NCBI GenBank assembly: GCA_028819505.1
Contig: JAPPLH010000003.1
Span: 147,998-211,501, forward strand
DNA length: 63,504 nucleotides
From: Acidimicrobiaceae bacterium
Lineage (GTDB): Bacteria > Actinomycetota > Acidimicrobiia > Acidimicrobiales > Aldehydirespiratoraceae
Direction: 5' to 3'
The notes beneath the pieces are model-generated. The model did not search any database. It was given only the letters and a program-made list of their open reading frames with translations, and was not told the DNA's origin. Shown here piece after piece: positions 17,586-26,302 of the stretch. Position numbers and translations under genes: made by a program. The number at the start of each line of letters is the position of its first letter. The stretch's first letter is position 1.

Positions 17586-17634
17586 GAACTTCAATGGGTT
17601 AGCCACCGCAGAGGTGGTCAACCCATTGAAGTTC
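17586..17634. terminator. Hairpin repeat after glnS, second copy of the 1446 hairpin
   Basis: Arms 17586-17607 and 17613-17634 match the hairpin at 1446-1496 except for three base changes, two in the left arm and one in the loop. It starts four bases after the glnS stop and lies before the next gene on the same strand. It can act as a terminator; the near-identity of the copies suggests a mobile or recently duplicated element. Confidence 0.65.
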
Positions 17635-17657
17635 GTCGCCGCTCCTAGGCTTGGCTG

Positions 17658-18839
17658 GTGCCTGCCACGGGTCCCTGGGTGTTGGAGGACGGGGTGCTGC
17701 ACCTGAACCACGGGTCGTTCGGGGCGACGCCGACGTCGGTGCTGGAGGCCCAGCAGCGGCTGCGCAGCCGCATGGAGGCCAACCCGACGAAGTACTTCCT
17801 CGGCGGCGACTACCAGCGCGAGCTCGACTCGGCCCGCCGGGCAGTGGCCGGCTTCGTGGGCGGCGAAGAGGCCGGGCTGGTGTTCGTCAACAACGTCACC
17901 GCGGGCGTGAACGCGGTGCTGCGCTCGCTGGAGCCGGCGCTCGGGTCCGGCGACGAGATCCTGGTCACCAACCACGAGTACAACGCCTGCCGCAACGCGG
18001 CGGAGGTGTCGGCCTCGCGGACGGGAGCGAGGGTGACGACGGTCCGGGTGCCGTTCCCGATCGAGTCGTCGCGGCACGCCGCCGACACGGTGCTGGCCGC
18101 GGTCGGCGACCGCACCCGGATCCTGCTGATCGACGCGGTGACCTCGGCGACCGGGCTGGTGATGCCGGTGGCGGAGATCGCGGCCGAGGTCGAGCCCGAC
18201 GTGCGGGTGCTGGTCGACGCCGCCCACGCGCCCGGGATGATCAACTTCGACGCGGTCGCACTGGGCGCCTCGTATGTGACCGCCAACTGCCACAAGTGGA
18301 TGTGCTCGGCCAAGGGCGCCGGGTTCCTGTGGGTGCGGGCCGACCGTCGCGACGACGTGTACCACTCGGTGATCAGCCACGGCTACAACGGCGGCTGGCC
18401 ATCGGGAGGCGGGCGGCTGCACGCCCAGTTCGACTGGACCGGCACCGACGACCCGAGCGCCTGGCTGACCGTGCCCGACGCGCTGGACGCGGTAGGGGCC
18501 ATGCACCCCGACGGCTGGCCCGGCGTCCGGCAGGCGATCCGCGACCTGTGCCTGTCCGGCCGCCGGATCCTGCTGGACGCGCTGGGGATCGACCCGCCCG
18601 CGCCCGACGACATGATCGGGGCCATCGCCTCCGTGCCGGTTCCGCCCGCCGGCCACTCGGGCACCGAGATCTTCGACCCGCTCATGACTGCGCTGGAGCA
18701 GCGGCACCGCATCCAGGTCCCGGTCTTCATCTGGCCCGCGCCGCCCGAGCGCCTGCTGCGCATCTCCGCGCACCTCTACAACGACGAGTCGCAGTACCAC
18801 CGCCTGGCCGACGCCATCACCACCGAGTTGGGACGCTGA
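17658..18839 (+). CDS. Class V aminotransferase-fold PLP enzyme, isopenicillin N epimerase-like
   Basis: A 393-residue PLP-dependent enzyme of fold type I. It begins with LEDGVLHLNHGSFGA, the N-terminal signature of CefD-like (isopenicillin N epimerase-type) proteins, has the cofactor segment VDAAHAPGM, and the Schiff-base lysine in ANCHKWMCSAKGAG. CefD-like proteins outside antibiotic producers are usually cysteine desulfurase- or epimerase-like enzymes of unknown substrate, and there is no beta-lactam gene here. The start is GTG 17658. It converges with the aldehyde dehydrogenase ending at 18864. Confidence 0.83.
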   Translation: MPATGPWVLEDGVLHLNHGSFGATPTSVLEAQQRLRSRMEANPTKYFLGGDYQRELDSARRAVAGFVGGEEAGLVFVNNVTAGVNAVLRSLEPALGSGDEILVTNHEYNACRNAAEVSASRTGARVTTVRVPFPIESSRHAADTVLAAVGDRTRILLIDAVTSATGLVMPVAEIAAEVEPDVRVLVDAAHAPGMINFDAVALGASYVTANCHKWMCSAKGAGFLWVRADRRDDVYHSVISHGYNGGWPSGGGRLHAQFDWTGTDDPSAWLTVPDALDAVGAMHPDGWPGVRQAIRDLCLSGRRILLDALGIDPPAPDDMIGAIASVPVPPAGHSGTEIFDPLMTALEQRHRIQVPVFIWPAPPERLLRISAHLYNDESQYHRLADAITTELGR

Positions 18840-18863
18840 GTACCTCGACGCCCCAGCCAGCCT

Positions 18864-20288
18864 CTACCAGTCGGCGGCTATGTACTGGGTCTCGCAGAAC
18901 TCGTAGATGCCCTCGGAGGCCCCCTCGCGGCCGAGGCCGGACTGCTTCATGCCGCCGAACGGGGCGGCCGGGTCCGACACCGCGCCCCGGTTGAGCCCGA
19001 CCATGCCGGCCTCGATGCGCTCGCTGACCCTCAGGCCCTTGGCCAGGTCCTCGGTGTAGACGTAGCCGATGAGACCCATCTCGGTGTCGTTGGCCGCGGC
19101 GATCATGGCGTCGGTGTCGGTGAAGCTGGTCACCGGCGCCACCGGTCCGAAGATCTCCTCGCGGGTGATGGGCGCGGCCACCTCCACCCCGCCCAGCACG
19201 GTGGGCTCGTAGAAGAACCCGGGCCCGTCGATGGCCGACCCGCCGGTGACGGCGCTGGCCCCGCCGTTGATGGCGCCCTGCACCAGCCTGTCGATGTTGG
19301 TGATCGCGGCCGGGTTGATCATCGGGCCGCAGGTCACGTCCGGGTCGAAGCCGCTGCCCACCTTCATCGAACCCACGGCCCCGGCCAGGCGCTCCACGAA
19401 CTCGTCGTGCACCGGCGCCTCCACGAAGAACCGGTTGGCCGCGGTGCAGGTCTCGGCCGAATGGCGCATCTTGGCCACCATCGCCCCCGCCACCGCCGCC
19501 TCCAGATCGGCGTCGGCGAACACCACGAACGGTGCGTTGCCGCCCAGCTCCATCACCGTCTTGAGGACCCGGTCGGCGCAGCGGCGCAGCAGGACCCGCC
19601 CCACCTCCGTCGAACCGGTGAACGACACCATGCGGACCGCCGGATGGTCCACTGCGGCGTCGAACCAAGGCCCCGAGGCGGTGGTCGGGACCAGGTTGAC
19701 GACCCCGGGCGGGACCCCGGCCTCGGCCAGCAACTCGCCGACCCGCAGCGCGGTGAGGGGTGCCTCCCTCGGCGGCTTGATGACGACCGCGTTGCCCGCA
19801 CCCAGCGCGGGCGCAAGCTTGCGGGTGATCATGGCCGCCGGGAAGTTCCACGGCGTGACCATCACCACCACCCCCACCGGCGGATGGAGCGTGATGATCC
19901 GCTTGTCACCGGCCGGCGCGGTGCTGATCGAGCCGTGGATGCGCACCGTCTCCTCGGCGTTCCAGCGGAAGAACTCGGCCGCGTAGGCCACCTCGCCGAC
20001 CGCGTCGGCGCGGGGCTTGCCGTGCTCGAGGGTGATCAGGTCGGCCAGCTCGTCGGTGTGCTCCATGAGGATCCGGTGACAGTCCCGCAGGATCTCGGAG
20101 CGGGCCCGGGGCGCGGTGGCGGCCCAGCCGGGTTGCGCGGCGGCGGCCGCGTCGCAGGCCGCGACGGCCTCGGCCGGGCCGCCGGCGGCCACTTCGGCGA
20201 TGCCGTCGCCGGTGGCCGGATCGAGCACCTCGATCCGCTCGGCCCGGCCGTCCTGCCAGCTCCCGCCGATGAGCATCTGCGTCTGCAT
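18864..20288 (-). CDS. Succinate-semialdehyde-type aldehyde dehydrogenase
   Basis: A 474-residue NAD(P)-dependent aldehyde dehydrogenase. The cofactor motif PWNFPAAM, catalytic Glu in MELGGNAPF and catalytic Cys in SAETCTAANRF are present; this set is typical of GabD-like succinate-semialdehyde dehydrogenases. It lies downstream of hpaE on the same strand, and succinate semialdehyde is the product of the last (HpaI) step of homoprotocatechuate meta-cleavage, so the role fits. I chose ATG 20288; a longer frame to 20324 would translate part of a 47-bp palindromic repeat and is rejected. Confidence 0.88.
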   Translation of the reverse strand: MQTQMLIGGSWQDGRAERIEVLDPATGDGIAEVAAGGPAEAVAACDAAAAAQPGWAATAPRARSEILRDCHRILMEHTDELADLITLEHGKPRADAVGEVAYAAEFFRWNAEETVRIHGSISTAPAGDKRIITLHPPVGVVVMVTPWNFPAAMITRKLAPALGAGNAVVIKPPREAPLTALRVGELLAEAGVPPGVVNLVPTTASGPWFDAAVDHPAVRMVSFTGSTEVGRVLLRRCADRVLKTVMELGGNAPFVVFADADLEAAVAGAMVAKMRHSAETCTAANRFFVEAPVHDEFVERLAGAVGSMKVGSGFDPDVTCGPMINPAAITNIDRLVQGAINGGASAVTGGSAIDGPGFFYEPTVLGGVEVAAPITREEIFGPVAPVTSFTDTDAMIAAANDTEMGLIGYVYTEDLAKGLRVSERIEAGMVGLNRGAVSDPAAPFGGMKQSGLGREGASEGIYEFCETQYIAADW

Positions 20289-20304
20289 TGTCTCAGCCTC
20301 CCGC

Positions 20305-20351
20305 GAATTGGCAGCGAGATGCACGCTATACGTGCATTACGCTGCCAATTC
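20305..20351. repeat. 47-bp two-tier palindrome, copy A1
   Basis: Outer arms GAATTGGCAGC and GCTGCCAATTC (11 bp), inner arms GCACG and CGTGC (5 bp), with 5-nt spacers between tiers (GAGAT, ATTAC) and a 5-nt apical loop CTATA. Copy A2 starts 72 bp further on. The pair lies between hpaE and the downstream aldehyde dehydrogenase. Confidence 0.95.
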
Positions 20352-20376
20352 GGTTGACCGGCGGAGGCCACATCTC

Positions 20377-20423
20377 GAACTGGCAGCAAAATGCGCGCTA
20401 TACGTGCAAAACGCTGCCAATTC
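20377..20423. repeat. 47-bp two-tier palindrome, copy A2
   Basis: Same architecture as A1: GAACTGGCAGC, AAAAT, GCGCG, CTATA, CGTGC, AAAAC, GCTGCCAATTC. The inner arm change A to G leaves a G-T wobble pair. It ends nine bases before the hpaE stop codon. Confidence 0.95.
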
Positions 20424-20432
20424 GATTGAGGC

Positions 20433-21971
20433 TCAGCCTCCCAGTTTGGGGATGGGATGGTCGCCGTGGGCGACGGCCACGTTCTTGGTCTCCATGTAGA
20501 AGTCGAAGCTCCAGTCGCCGCCGTCGCGGCCGATGCCGCTGCGCTTGGTCCCCCCGAACGGGGTCGGCAGGTGGCGGACGTTCTGGGAGTTGACCCACAC
20601 CATGCCCGCGTCCACCGCGCCGGCCACCCGGTGGGCCCGACCCACGTCGCCGGTCCAGACGTAGGCGGCCAGCCCGTAGTCGGTGTCGTTGGCAGTGGCG
20701 ACGGCGTCGGCCTCGTCGTCGAAGGCGATGGCGGTGAGCGCCGGGCCGAAGATCTCCTCGCGGGCGATGCGCATGTCGTTGGTGGCTCCGGTGAACAGCA
20801 CCGGCGTGACGAAGTTGCCGTCCTCGGGTGCGTCGTCCCATCCGGTGCCCTCCACCACGGTGGCGCCCTCGGTCGAGGCCAGCTCGATGTAGCTGCGCAC
20901 CTTGTCGCAGTGGCGCCGGTGGATGAGCGGGCCGATGACGGTGGCGGGGTCGAGGGGGTGGCCGACCGGGATGTCGCGCAGCTTGGCCGCCAGGCGCTCG
21001 ACGAAACCGTCGTAGATGCTGCCCTGCACCAGCAGGCGGCTGGAGCTGGTGCAGCGCTCGCCGTTGAGGCTGTAGATCATGAACACCACCGCGTCGAGGG
21101 CGCGGTCGAGGTCGGCGTCGTCGAACACGATCACCGGGTTCTTGCCACCCAGCTCGAAGTGGAGCCGCTTGAGGGTGGCCGCCGACTGGGCCTGGATGGC
21201 CGACCCGGTGGCCGACTCGCCCACGAAGGCGACGGCCGCGATGTCGGGGTGCTCGGTGAGGGCCCGGCCCGCGGTCTCGCCCGTGCCGTGCACCACGTTG
21301 AGCACCCCGGGGGGCAAGCCCGCGTCGAGAGCGATCTCAGCCAGCAGGCAGGCCGTGAGCGGGCTCCACTCCGCCGGCTTGTGCACCACCGTGCAGCCCG
21401 CGGCCAGCGCGGGGGCGATCTTCCAGGTGGACAGCATGAACGGCGTGTTCCACGGCGTGATCACCCCGACCGGTCCGACGGCGCGGCGGCTCGTGTAGTT
21501 GAGATGATGCGCCGACGGCAGGGCCAGCCCGTCGGCGGCCGCGGGGGCCCGGTCGGCGAAGAACCGGAAGTTCTCCGCGCCCCGCAGCGCGGCCGAGGAC
21601 ATGAACCGGATGGCCTGCCCGGTGTCGACCGACTCCACCACCGCGATCTCGCCGGCGCGGGCCACGATGGCGTCGGCCACCGCGTGCAGGATCCGCTTGC
21701 GCTGCTCGCCGGGCGTGCCCGACCAGGCGTCGAAGCTCTCCCGGGCGGCCGTAGCCGCGGCGTCGATGTCCGCGGCGTCTCCGGCGGCCACATCCCCCAG
21801 GTGCATCCCGTCGATGGGAGATGCGTTGGCGAAGGTCTCGCCCGAGTCGCTGGCCGCGGCCTCGCCGCCGATCAGGTGCCGCGTGGGCGCGGCCGCGAAG
21901 CGAGCCAGATGCCGCCCGGCGGCGGCAAGGTTCGCAGCGAGGCTGGAGCTGAGGCTGGCGGTGGTGGCCAT
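20433..21971 (-). CDS. hpaE: 5-carboxymethyl-2-hydroxymuconate semialdehyde dehydrogenase
   Basis: A 512-residue aldehyde dehydrogenase. Cofactor motif PWNTPFML, catalytic Glu in ELGGKNPVIVF and catalytic Cys in NGERCTSSSR are intact, and the NGERCT context plus the RHLPTPFGGTKRSG C-terminus resemble HpaE. It would oxidise the ring-cleavage semialdehyde of homoprotocatechuate with NAD. hpaF lies 31 bp upstream on the same strand, which supports the call. I start at ATG 21971 (MATTASLS); the frame also runs 14 residues further upstream, into the hpaF end. Confidence 0.88.
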   Translation of the reverse strand: MATTASLSSSLAANLAAAGRHLARFAAAPTRHLIGGEAAASDSGETFANASPIDGMHLGDVAAGDAADIDAAATAARESFDAWSGTPGEQRKRILHAVADAIVARAGEIAVVESVDTGQAIRFMSSAALRGAENFRFFADRAPAAADGLALPSAHHLNYTSRRAVGPVGVITPWNTPFMLSTWKIAPALAAGCTVVHKPAEWSPLTACLLAEIALDAGLPPGVLNVVHGTGETAGRALTEHPDIAAVAFVGESATGSAIQAQSAATLKRLHFELGGKNPVIVFDDADLDRALDAVVFMIYSLNGERCTSSSRLLVQGSIYDGFVERLAAKLRDIPVGHPLDPATVIGPLIHRRHCDKVRSYIELASTEGATVVEGTGWDDAPEDGNFVTPVLFTGATNDMRIAREEIFGPALTAIAFDDEADAVATANDTDYGLAAYVWTGDVGRAHRVAGAVDAGMVWVNSQNVRHLPTPFGGTKRSGIGRDGGDWSFDFYMETKNVAVAHGDHPIPKLGG

Positions 21972-22002
21972 CGTGGGACTCCTGTCGGCGCCGGATCCGA
22001 GG

Positions 22003-22398
22003 CTAGGTGCCACCGGACCCGGCGAGGTGGGCGCGGATGTGGTTGCGGTTGATGCGCATGGTCGGGTCGATGAGCTGGACCTCGGCGCTGATGGCCACCG
22101 GATGGTCGGCCTGCAACGGCGCCAGCGCCTCGTCGACGGCGTCGATCAGCCGGGTGAGGAAGCGCTGGACGGCCTCCGGCTCGCGGCCGGGACCGATCCG
22201 GGCGGTCACATAGACAAATCCGTAGGCCGGGTCGCCGTCGGCGATGCGGTAATGGTCGCGGGGAGCGGCCCTGGTCCGGAGGGCGTCGAGGGCGGGCAGG
22301 CCGTCGTCGAGGGCCGCCTGGTGGACGGCCGCCACGAGGGCGTCCATGTCGGTCAGGGCGGCCAGATTGGCGGAGTGTTCGATGATGATGTGCGGCAT
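22003..22398 (-). CDS. hpaF: 5-carboxymethyl-2-hydroxymuconate delta-isomerase
   Basis: A 131-residue tautomerase-superfamily protein of HpaF (CHMI) length. It begins MPHIIIEHSANL, so removal of Met exposes the catalytic Pro1, and ends with the conserved MRINRNHIRAHL. It isomerises the dicarboxylic product of HpaE in the homoprotocatechuate pathway. The ATG at 22398 is fixed by the need for Pro1; the longer frame to 22458 runs through the promoter. It is divergent from hpaG with 62 bp between starts, which hold a palindrome. Confidence 0.9.
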   Translation of the reverse strand: MPHIIIEHSANLAALTDMDALVAAVHQAALDDGLPALDALRTRAAPRDHYRIADGDPAYGFVYVTARIGPGREPEAVQRFLTRLIDAVDEALAPLQADHPVAISAEVQLIDPTMRINRNHIRAHLAGSGGT

Positions 22399-22406
22399 GG
22401 GCGTTC

Positions 22407-22427
22407 CCGTACGCCACGATTGTACGG
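22407..22427. promoter_or_regulatory. Operator-like palindrome between hpaF and hpaG
   Basis: CCGTAC (22407-22412) and GTACGG (22422-22427) are exact 6-bp inverted arms around nine bases, centred in the 62-bp divergent gap. It could bind a regulator controlling both directions. No regulator gene for this pathway is adjacent. Confidence 0.4.
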
Positions 22428-22460
22428 TTCTGTCCCCCCGCCGATTCCCCACGGACACCC

Positions 22461-23336
22461 ATGCGCCTGCTCAGCTACAGCGTCGACGGAGCCCCCTCGT
22501 TCGGGCTGCTCACAGCCGACGGCACCGGCGTCATCGACCTCGCCGGCCGCATCGACGGCGCGGCCGACCTCAGCGACCTGATCGCCCAAGGACGCATCGG
22601 CGAGGCAGCTCAGTGGGCCGACTCCGGCGCCGACCACGATCTCGCCGACATCGCCTTCGAGCGCCTGATCCCGTACCCGGGCAAGATCATCTGCATCGGC
22701 GTGAACTACGGCGGGCGGGGCGCCGAGTACGCCGAGGAGCGCCGCGACGCCTACCCGAGCGTGTTCGTGCGCTTCCCCGAGACGCTGGTCGGCCACGAGC
22801 AGCTCCTGCTGCGACCCCCGGAGTCCGAGCAGCTCGACTACGAGGGCGAGATCGTCGTCGTGGTCGGCGCCGGCGGGCGCCGGATACCGATGGGGCAGGC
22901 CCGCAGCCACATCGCCGGCGTGAGCCTGGGCAACGAGGGCACCATCCGGGACTGGATACGGCACGGCCGCTTCAACGTCACCCAGGGCAAGAACTGGCAC
23001 CGCAGCGGTTCGCTCGGGCCGTGGCTGGTGACCATCGACGAGATCGGTGCGCTGGGCGACCTGCACCTCACCACCAGGGTGAACAGCGAGCTGCGCCAGG
23101 ACGACCTGGCCGCCAACATGCACTTCAGCATCGAGTACCAGATCCACTACCTGTCCACGTTCGTGGGCCTCGACGCCGGCGACGTGATCTTCACCGGCAC
23201 CCCCACCGGCGCCGGCGCCCGCTTCGACCCGCCGCGGTGGCTGAAGCCCGGCGACGTCGTGGAGGTGACCGTCCCCGAGATCGGCACCCTCCGCAACCCC
23301 GTGCAGGACGAAGTGTCCAAGGGTCTGGATGCCTGA
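22461..23336 (+). CDS. hpaG: HpaG-like fumarylacetoacetate hydrolase family isomerase/decarboxylase
   Basis: A 291-residue FAH-fold protein. Marks are IICIGVNYGGRG, the acidic strand LDYEGEIVVVVG, and GDVIFTGTPTGAGA. In the homoprotocatechuate pathway HpaG decarboxylates and isomerises the HpaF product. Its position divergent from hpaF and hpaE makes this role likely, but FAH-family members are hard to separate by sequence and its NEGTIRDW segment differs from the usual NDVSxRD(W/L)Q form. A second paralogue is at 2432. Confidence 0.72.
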   Translation: MRLLSYSVDGAPSFGLLTADGTGVIDLAGRIDGAADLSDLIAQGRIGEAAQWADSGADHDLADIAFERLIPYPGKIICIGVNYGGRGAEYAEERRDAYPSVFVRFPETLVGHEQLLLRPPESEQLDYEGEIVVVVGAGGRRIPMGQARSHIAGVSLGNEGTIRDWIRHGRFNVTQGKNWHRSGSLGPWLVTIDEIGALGDLHLTTRVNSELRQDDLAANMHFSIEYQIHYLSTFVGLDAGDVIFTGTPTGAGARFDPPRWLKPGDVVEVTVPEIGTLRNPVQDEVSKGLDA

Positions 23337-23352
23337 GCACGGCAACGTTGTG

Positions 23353-23366
23353 CTACTATGTAGAAC
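23353..23366 (+). promoter_or_regulatory. Leaderless promoter with short palindrome for vapBC
   Basis: TACTAT (23354-23359) is a good -10 hexamer and the ATG at 23367 lies about where transcription would start, so the mRNA is probably leaderless. The hexamer is embedded in CTAC-TAT-GTAG, a small palindrome suitable for autoregulation. Confidence 0.45.
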
Positions 23367-23633
23367 ATGGACGAGGTTGGAATCCGCGAACTGAAGCAGA
23401 ACGCCTCCGCCGTCGTGGCGCGGGTGCGGAGGGGCGCGACGATCACAGTGACCGACCGGGGCCGGCCGGCCGCTTTGCTGAGTCCCATACCGGGATCGAG
23501 AATCGAGGAGTTGACAGCGTCGGGTCGGCTCCGGTCGGCCACACTGTCCTTCGCGAGCCTCCAACCGCCCGAGTCCCATGACAAGCCGCTCTCAGCAACC
23601 CTCGAAGAAATGCGCGCAGCCGAGCGCTACTGA
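23367..23633 (+). CDS. vapB: Phd/YefM-type antitoxin (VapB)
   Basis: An 88-residue antitoxin. The N-terminus VGIRELKQNASAVVARVRRG and ITVTDRGRPAALLSPI are the Phd/YefM DNA-binding fold; the C-terminal 35 residues are the flexible toxin-binding tail. Its stop TGA shares one base with the toxin ATG. Start ATG 23367 follows a -10 element directly. Confidence 0.9.
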   Translation: MDEVGIRELKQNASAVVARVRRGATITVTDRGRPAALLSPIPGSRIEELTASGRLRSATLSFASLQPPESHDKPLSATLEEMRAAERY

Positions 23634-24031
23634 TGGTCTTCTATCTGGAGACATCGGCGGCGGTCAAGCTAATCGTGCGGGAGACGGAGACCGAGGCGAT
23701 GCTGGCTTGGGCGGCCGAGCACGCCGGGAACATCGTGTCCAGCGACTTGACCCGGACCGAGTTGCTCCGGGCTGTGCGCCGGGACGCTCCGGACAGCGCC
23801 GACGAGGCCGGCAGGCTGCTTGACCGGGCCCACGTCGTCGATCTGCCCACCAGCGTGTTCGCGAGGGCCGCAGTACTGGACCCGACGATACTCCGCACCC
23901 TCGATGCCTTGCATCTGGCCGCAGCGATGGAGTTCGGAGCCGACCTCGAGGGCATGGTCACCTACGACGACCGGTTGGCCTCCGCCGCCAGGGTCCACGG
24001 CATCACTGTCGTCTCACCCGGCGCGGCCTAG
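23633..24031 (+). CDS. vapC: PIN-domain ribonuclease toxin (VapC)
   Basis: A 132-residue PIN-domain protein. The acidic metal-binding set is visible in YLETSAAVKL (Glu in place of the more common Asp), DLTRTELLRA, TLDALHLAAAM and VTYDDRLASAA. VapC toxins cleave tRNA or rRNA when the antitoxin is lost. The pair is intact and independent of the neighbouring metabolic genes. Confidence 0.9.
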   Translation: MVFYLETSAAVKLIVRETETEAMLAWAAEHAGNIVSSDLTRTELLRAVRRDAPDSADEAGRLLDRAHVVDLPTSVFARAAVLDPTILRTLDALHLAAAMEFGADLEGMVTYDDRLASAARVHGITVVSPGAA

Positions 24032-24070
24032 GTGAGGGAGAGGCCACACGCCACCGGCTTGTCACCGGTC

Positions 24071-25033
24071 CTATCGCTGGCCTGACAACTGGCCCTGCTT
24101 GACCTGGCGCGGCGTTCGGCCGTATGCCTCGGCGAAGCGGCGCGAGAAATGGGCCGAGGTCTTGAAGCCGTTGCCATGAGCGATCTCGGTGATGGTGCGG
24201 GACGCCGCCATCGGGCTCAGCAGATCGTCCATGCACCGGGCCAGCCGGCGCTTGATCAGGTACTCGTTGACCGTCATGCCGTGCTCCTTGAAGATGGCGT
24301 GGAGATAGCGCAACGACACCCCTATGGACGAAGCGATGCGGGCCGGGGTGAGATCCGGGTCCGATGCGTAGGCGTTCATGTAGGTGCACGCTCTCAGGAA
24401 GTGCTTCGTTCGTCCCGCGTTGGGGCTTCCCTCGGTGCCAAAGCGGTCGGCGAGCGCCACCCCCAAGAGATCCAGTGCGCTTGTGGCCAACTGGCGCGAC
24501 ACGGCGCTGTCATCTCCCAGCGCCAGCGGCTCCAGCGACCGCAGGAACGACGACACGGGCGCAGCGACAGTGGTGTCGTTGGACATTCGGACCGCTGTAA
24601 GCCGCTCGGGCGAAGGACAGCGCTCCATCAGAAACTGGCGATCGAACTGGAAGACCAGCATCTCGAACTGCTCGCGCATGATGAGGTCGTAGGGGCGGGT
24701 GGCGTCGTACATGGCGAAGTCGCCCGGATCGAGCACGGCTTGGCGGTCGTCCTGCTGTATGACTGCGCTGCCCTTGAGTTGCACCGAGACCAGCACCTCG
24801 TCTCGGGGCTCCTCGCTGATCAGTCTGGTGGAGCGCTGCACGGCATGGGGCTGGGCGCGTACGCGGCTAAGTGTCAGGGGTCCGAGGTCGGACCTCGCGA
24901 TCTCAGCCCCGAAGGGTCTCTCCGATGGCAGCGTCTCGGCCTCAAGGCGGACGAAGGCCGTGCATATGACCTCGTGCCAGAAGTCGAACCGCTCCTTGGC
25001 GGATACCGAGTCGGTTGTCACTGCGATGCTCAT
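24071..25033 (-). CDS. AraC-family transcriptional regulator
   Basis: A 320-residue regulator. The first 200 residues form the cupin-like effector domain of the AraC/XylS NhaR-type group (FDFWHEVICTAFVRLEAE, LDPGDFAMYDATRPYDL). The C-terminal double helix-turn-helix spans about 215-315 with SSIGVSLRYLHAIFKEHG and the closing GFKTSAHFSRRFAEAYGRTPRQVK. It is divergent from the nitrilase-aldoxime dehydratase operon; AraC-type activators of this kind control nitrile and oxime degradation genes in other bacteria, so it is the likely activator of the operon. Confidence 0.9.
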   Translation of the reverse strand: MSIAVTTDSVSAKERFDFWHEVICTAFVRLEAETLPSERPFGAEIARSDLGPLTLSRVRAQPHAVQRSTRLISEEPRDEVLVSVQLKGSAVIQQDDRQAVLDPGDFAMYDATRPYDLIMREQFEMLVFQFDRQFLMERCPSPERLTAVRMSNDTTVAAPVSSFLRSLEPLALGDDSAVSRQLATSALDLLGVALADRFGTEGSPNAGRTKHFLRACTYMNAYASDPDLTPARIASSIGVSLRYLHAIFKEHGMTVNEYLIKRRLARCMDDLLSPMAASRTITEIAHGNGFKTSAHFSRRFAEAYGRTPRQVKQGQLSGQR

Positions 25034-25244
25034 GCCACACCCCTGCCGATCGCATATGCGCTTACAGACAAGAGACTAAGCGTCGTAGAGCAACGCCCAG
25101 TCCGTCTCGACCCGTTGTGCACTGTGAGACAAGGGATTGCACGCTCACAGGGAAGGGTCCGACGCATTGTGCTTCCTAGGTTGAAGCGAACAATGGCCGA
25201 TTGGCCCGGGCGCCGCCCCGGGCTTCGCTACGTGGGGAGTTGAC
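25034..25244. promoter_or_regulatory. Divergent control region of the oxime/nitrile operon
   Basis: This 211-bp gap holds an inverted pair CTGTGAG (25122-25128) and CTCACAG (25144-25150), two copies of TTGTGC (near 25115 and 25168) and two copies of GACAAG (near 25067 and 25128). Direct and inverted repeats of this size are suitable AraC-type binding sites. I see no ORF in it. Confidence 0.4.
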
Positions 25245-26276
25245 GTGAGCGCTGACGGACCGTACAAGGTGGCAGCCGTACAGGCTGAGCCATGCTGGCT
25301 CGACGCCGATGCCGGTGTCGAGAAGGCGACTGCTCTGATCGCGGAGGCGGCGTCCAGCGGTGCTCGGCTGATCGCGTTCCCGGAGTTGTGGATCCCGGGA
25401 TATCCACACTTCTTGTGGCTGGACGCCCAAGCGCTGGGCATGCGGTTCGTCCCCCAATACCACGCCAACTCGATCGTGGTCGGCGATGCACGGTTCAACC
25501 GCCTGGCTCAGGCCGCGGCCGACAGCGAGATCGCGGTTGTGATGGGCGCCAGCGAGAAGGACTACGGCTCGCTCTACATGTCCCAGTTCATCTTCGGTGC
25601 CGACGGCGAGGTGCTGTTCACCCGGCGCAAGCTCAAGCCCACCCACGTTGAGCGGGCCATGTTCGGCCAGGGCGACGGCAGCCACCTGCATGTGCTCGAC
25701 GTTCCCGGCATCGGCCGGCTCGGCGCGCTCAACTGCTGGGAGCATCTGCAGCCGTTGTCGAAGTTCGCCATGTACAGCCAGGGCGAACAGGTCCATGTGG
25801 CCAGTTGGCCGTCGTTCTGCTTGTACCGCGGCGGTGCTCACGCCCTCGGCATCGAGGTCAACATGAACGCCACCCAGATCTACGCGGTGGAGGGCTCCAA
25901 CTTCGCGCTGGCGGCCACCACCGTCACCGGGTCCGCGGGGATGGAGCTGTTCTGCGACAACGACCAGCACGCGGCCCTGCTCGGTGGTGGAGGAGGGGGT
26001 TGCAGTCGCGTCTACGGCCCTGACGGCATGATCATGTCAGACCTGCTCGACGAGCACGCCGAGGGGCTGGTATACGCTGAGGTTGACCTGTCGCTCATCG
26101 CCATCTCGAAGATGGCCACCGACCCCAGCGGACACTATTCCCGCCCCGACGCCACCCGCCTGCTGTTCGACAAGCGGCCCCAGCCCGCGGTGGAGATGGT
26201 CGGAGATCAGGGACCCTCGGGACCTGTTCTCGCCACGGTCGGCGCCGAAGCCGGCGCGCCGGAGCCGGCCGACTGA
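25245..26276 (+). CDS. Nitrilase
   Basis: A 343-residue carbon-nitrogen hydrolase. The catalytic triad is E47 in AFPELWIPGYP, K131 in RRKLKPTH and C164 in GALNCWEHLQP. The NCWEHLQPLSKFAMYSQGEQ context is that of true nitrilases rather than amidases or cyanide hydratases. It converts a nitrile to the carboxylic acid and ammonia. The start is GTG 25245. The next gene, 26 bp downstream, is an aldoxime-dehydratase homologue, which would supply the nitrile; nitrilase-oxime gene pairs of this kind are known from other bacteria. Confidence 0.93.
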   Translation: MSADGPYKVAAVQAEPCWLDADAGVEKATALIAEAASSGARLIAFPELWIPGYPHFLWLDAQALGMRFVPQYHANSIVVGDARFNRLAQAAADSEIAVVMGASEKDYGSLYMSQFIFGADGEVLFTRRKLKPTHVERAMFGQGDGSHLHVLDVPGIGRLGALNCWEHLQPLSKFAMYSQGEQVHVASWPSFCLYRGGAHALGIEVNMNATQIYAVEGSNFALAATTVTGSAGMELFCDNDQHAALLGGGGGGCSRVYGPDGMIMSDLLDEHAEGLVYAEVDLSLIAISKMATDPSGHYSRPDATRLLFDKRPQPAVEMVGDQGPSGPVLATVGAEAGAPEPAD

Positions 26277-26302
26277 GCATCGGCCCGAGGAGGACGGCCG
26301 CC

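Noticed and set aside
20289-20324. Upstream start of the succinate-semialdehyde-type dehydrogenase
   Set aside because: The additional residues are encoded by part of a 47-bp palindromic repeat, so ATG 20288 is the likely start.
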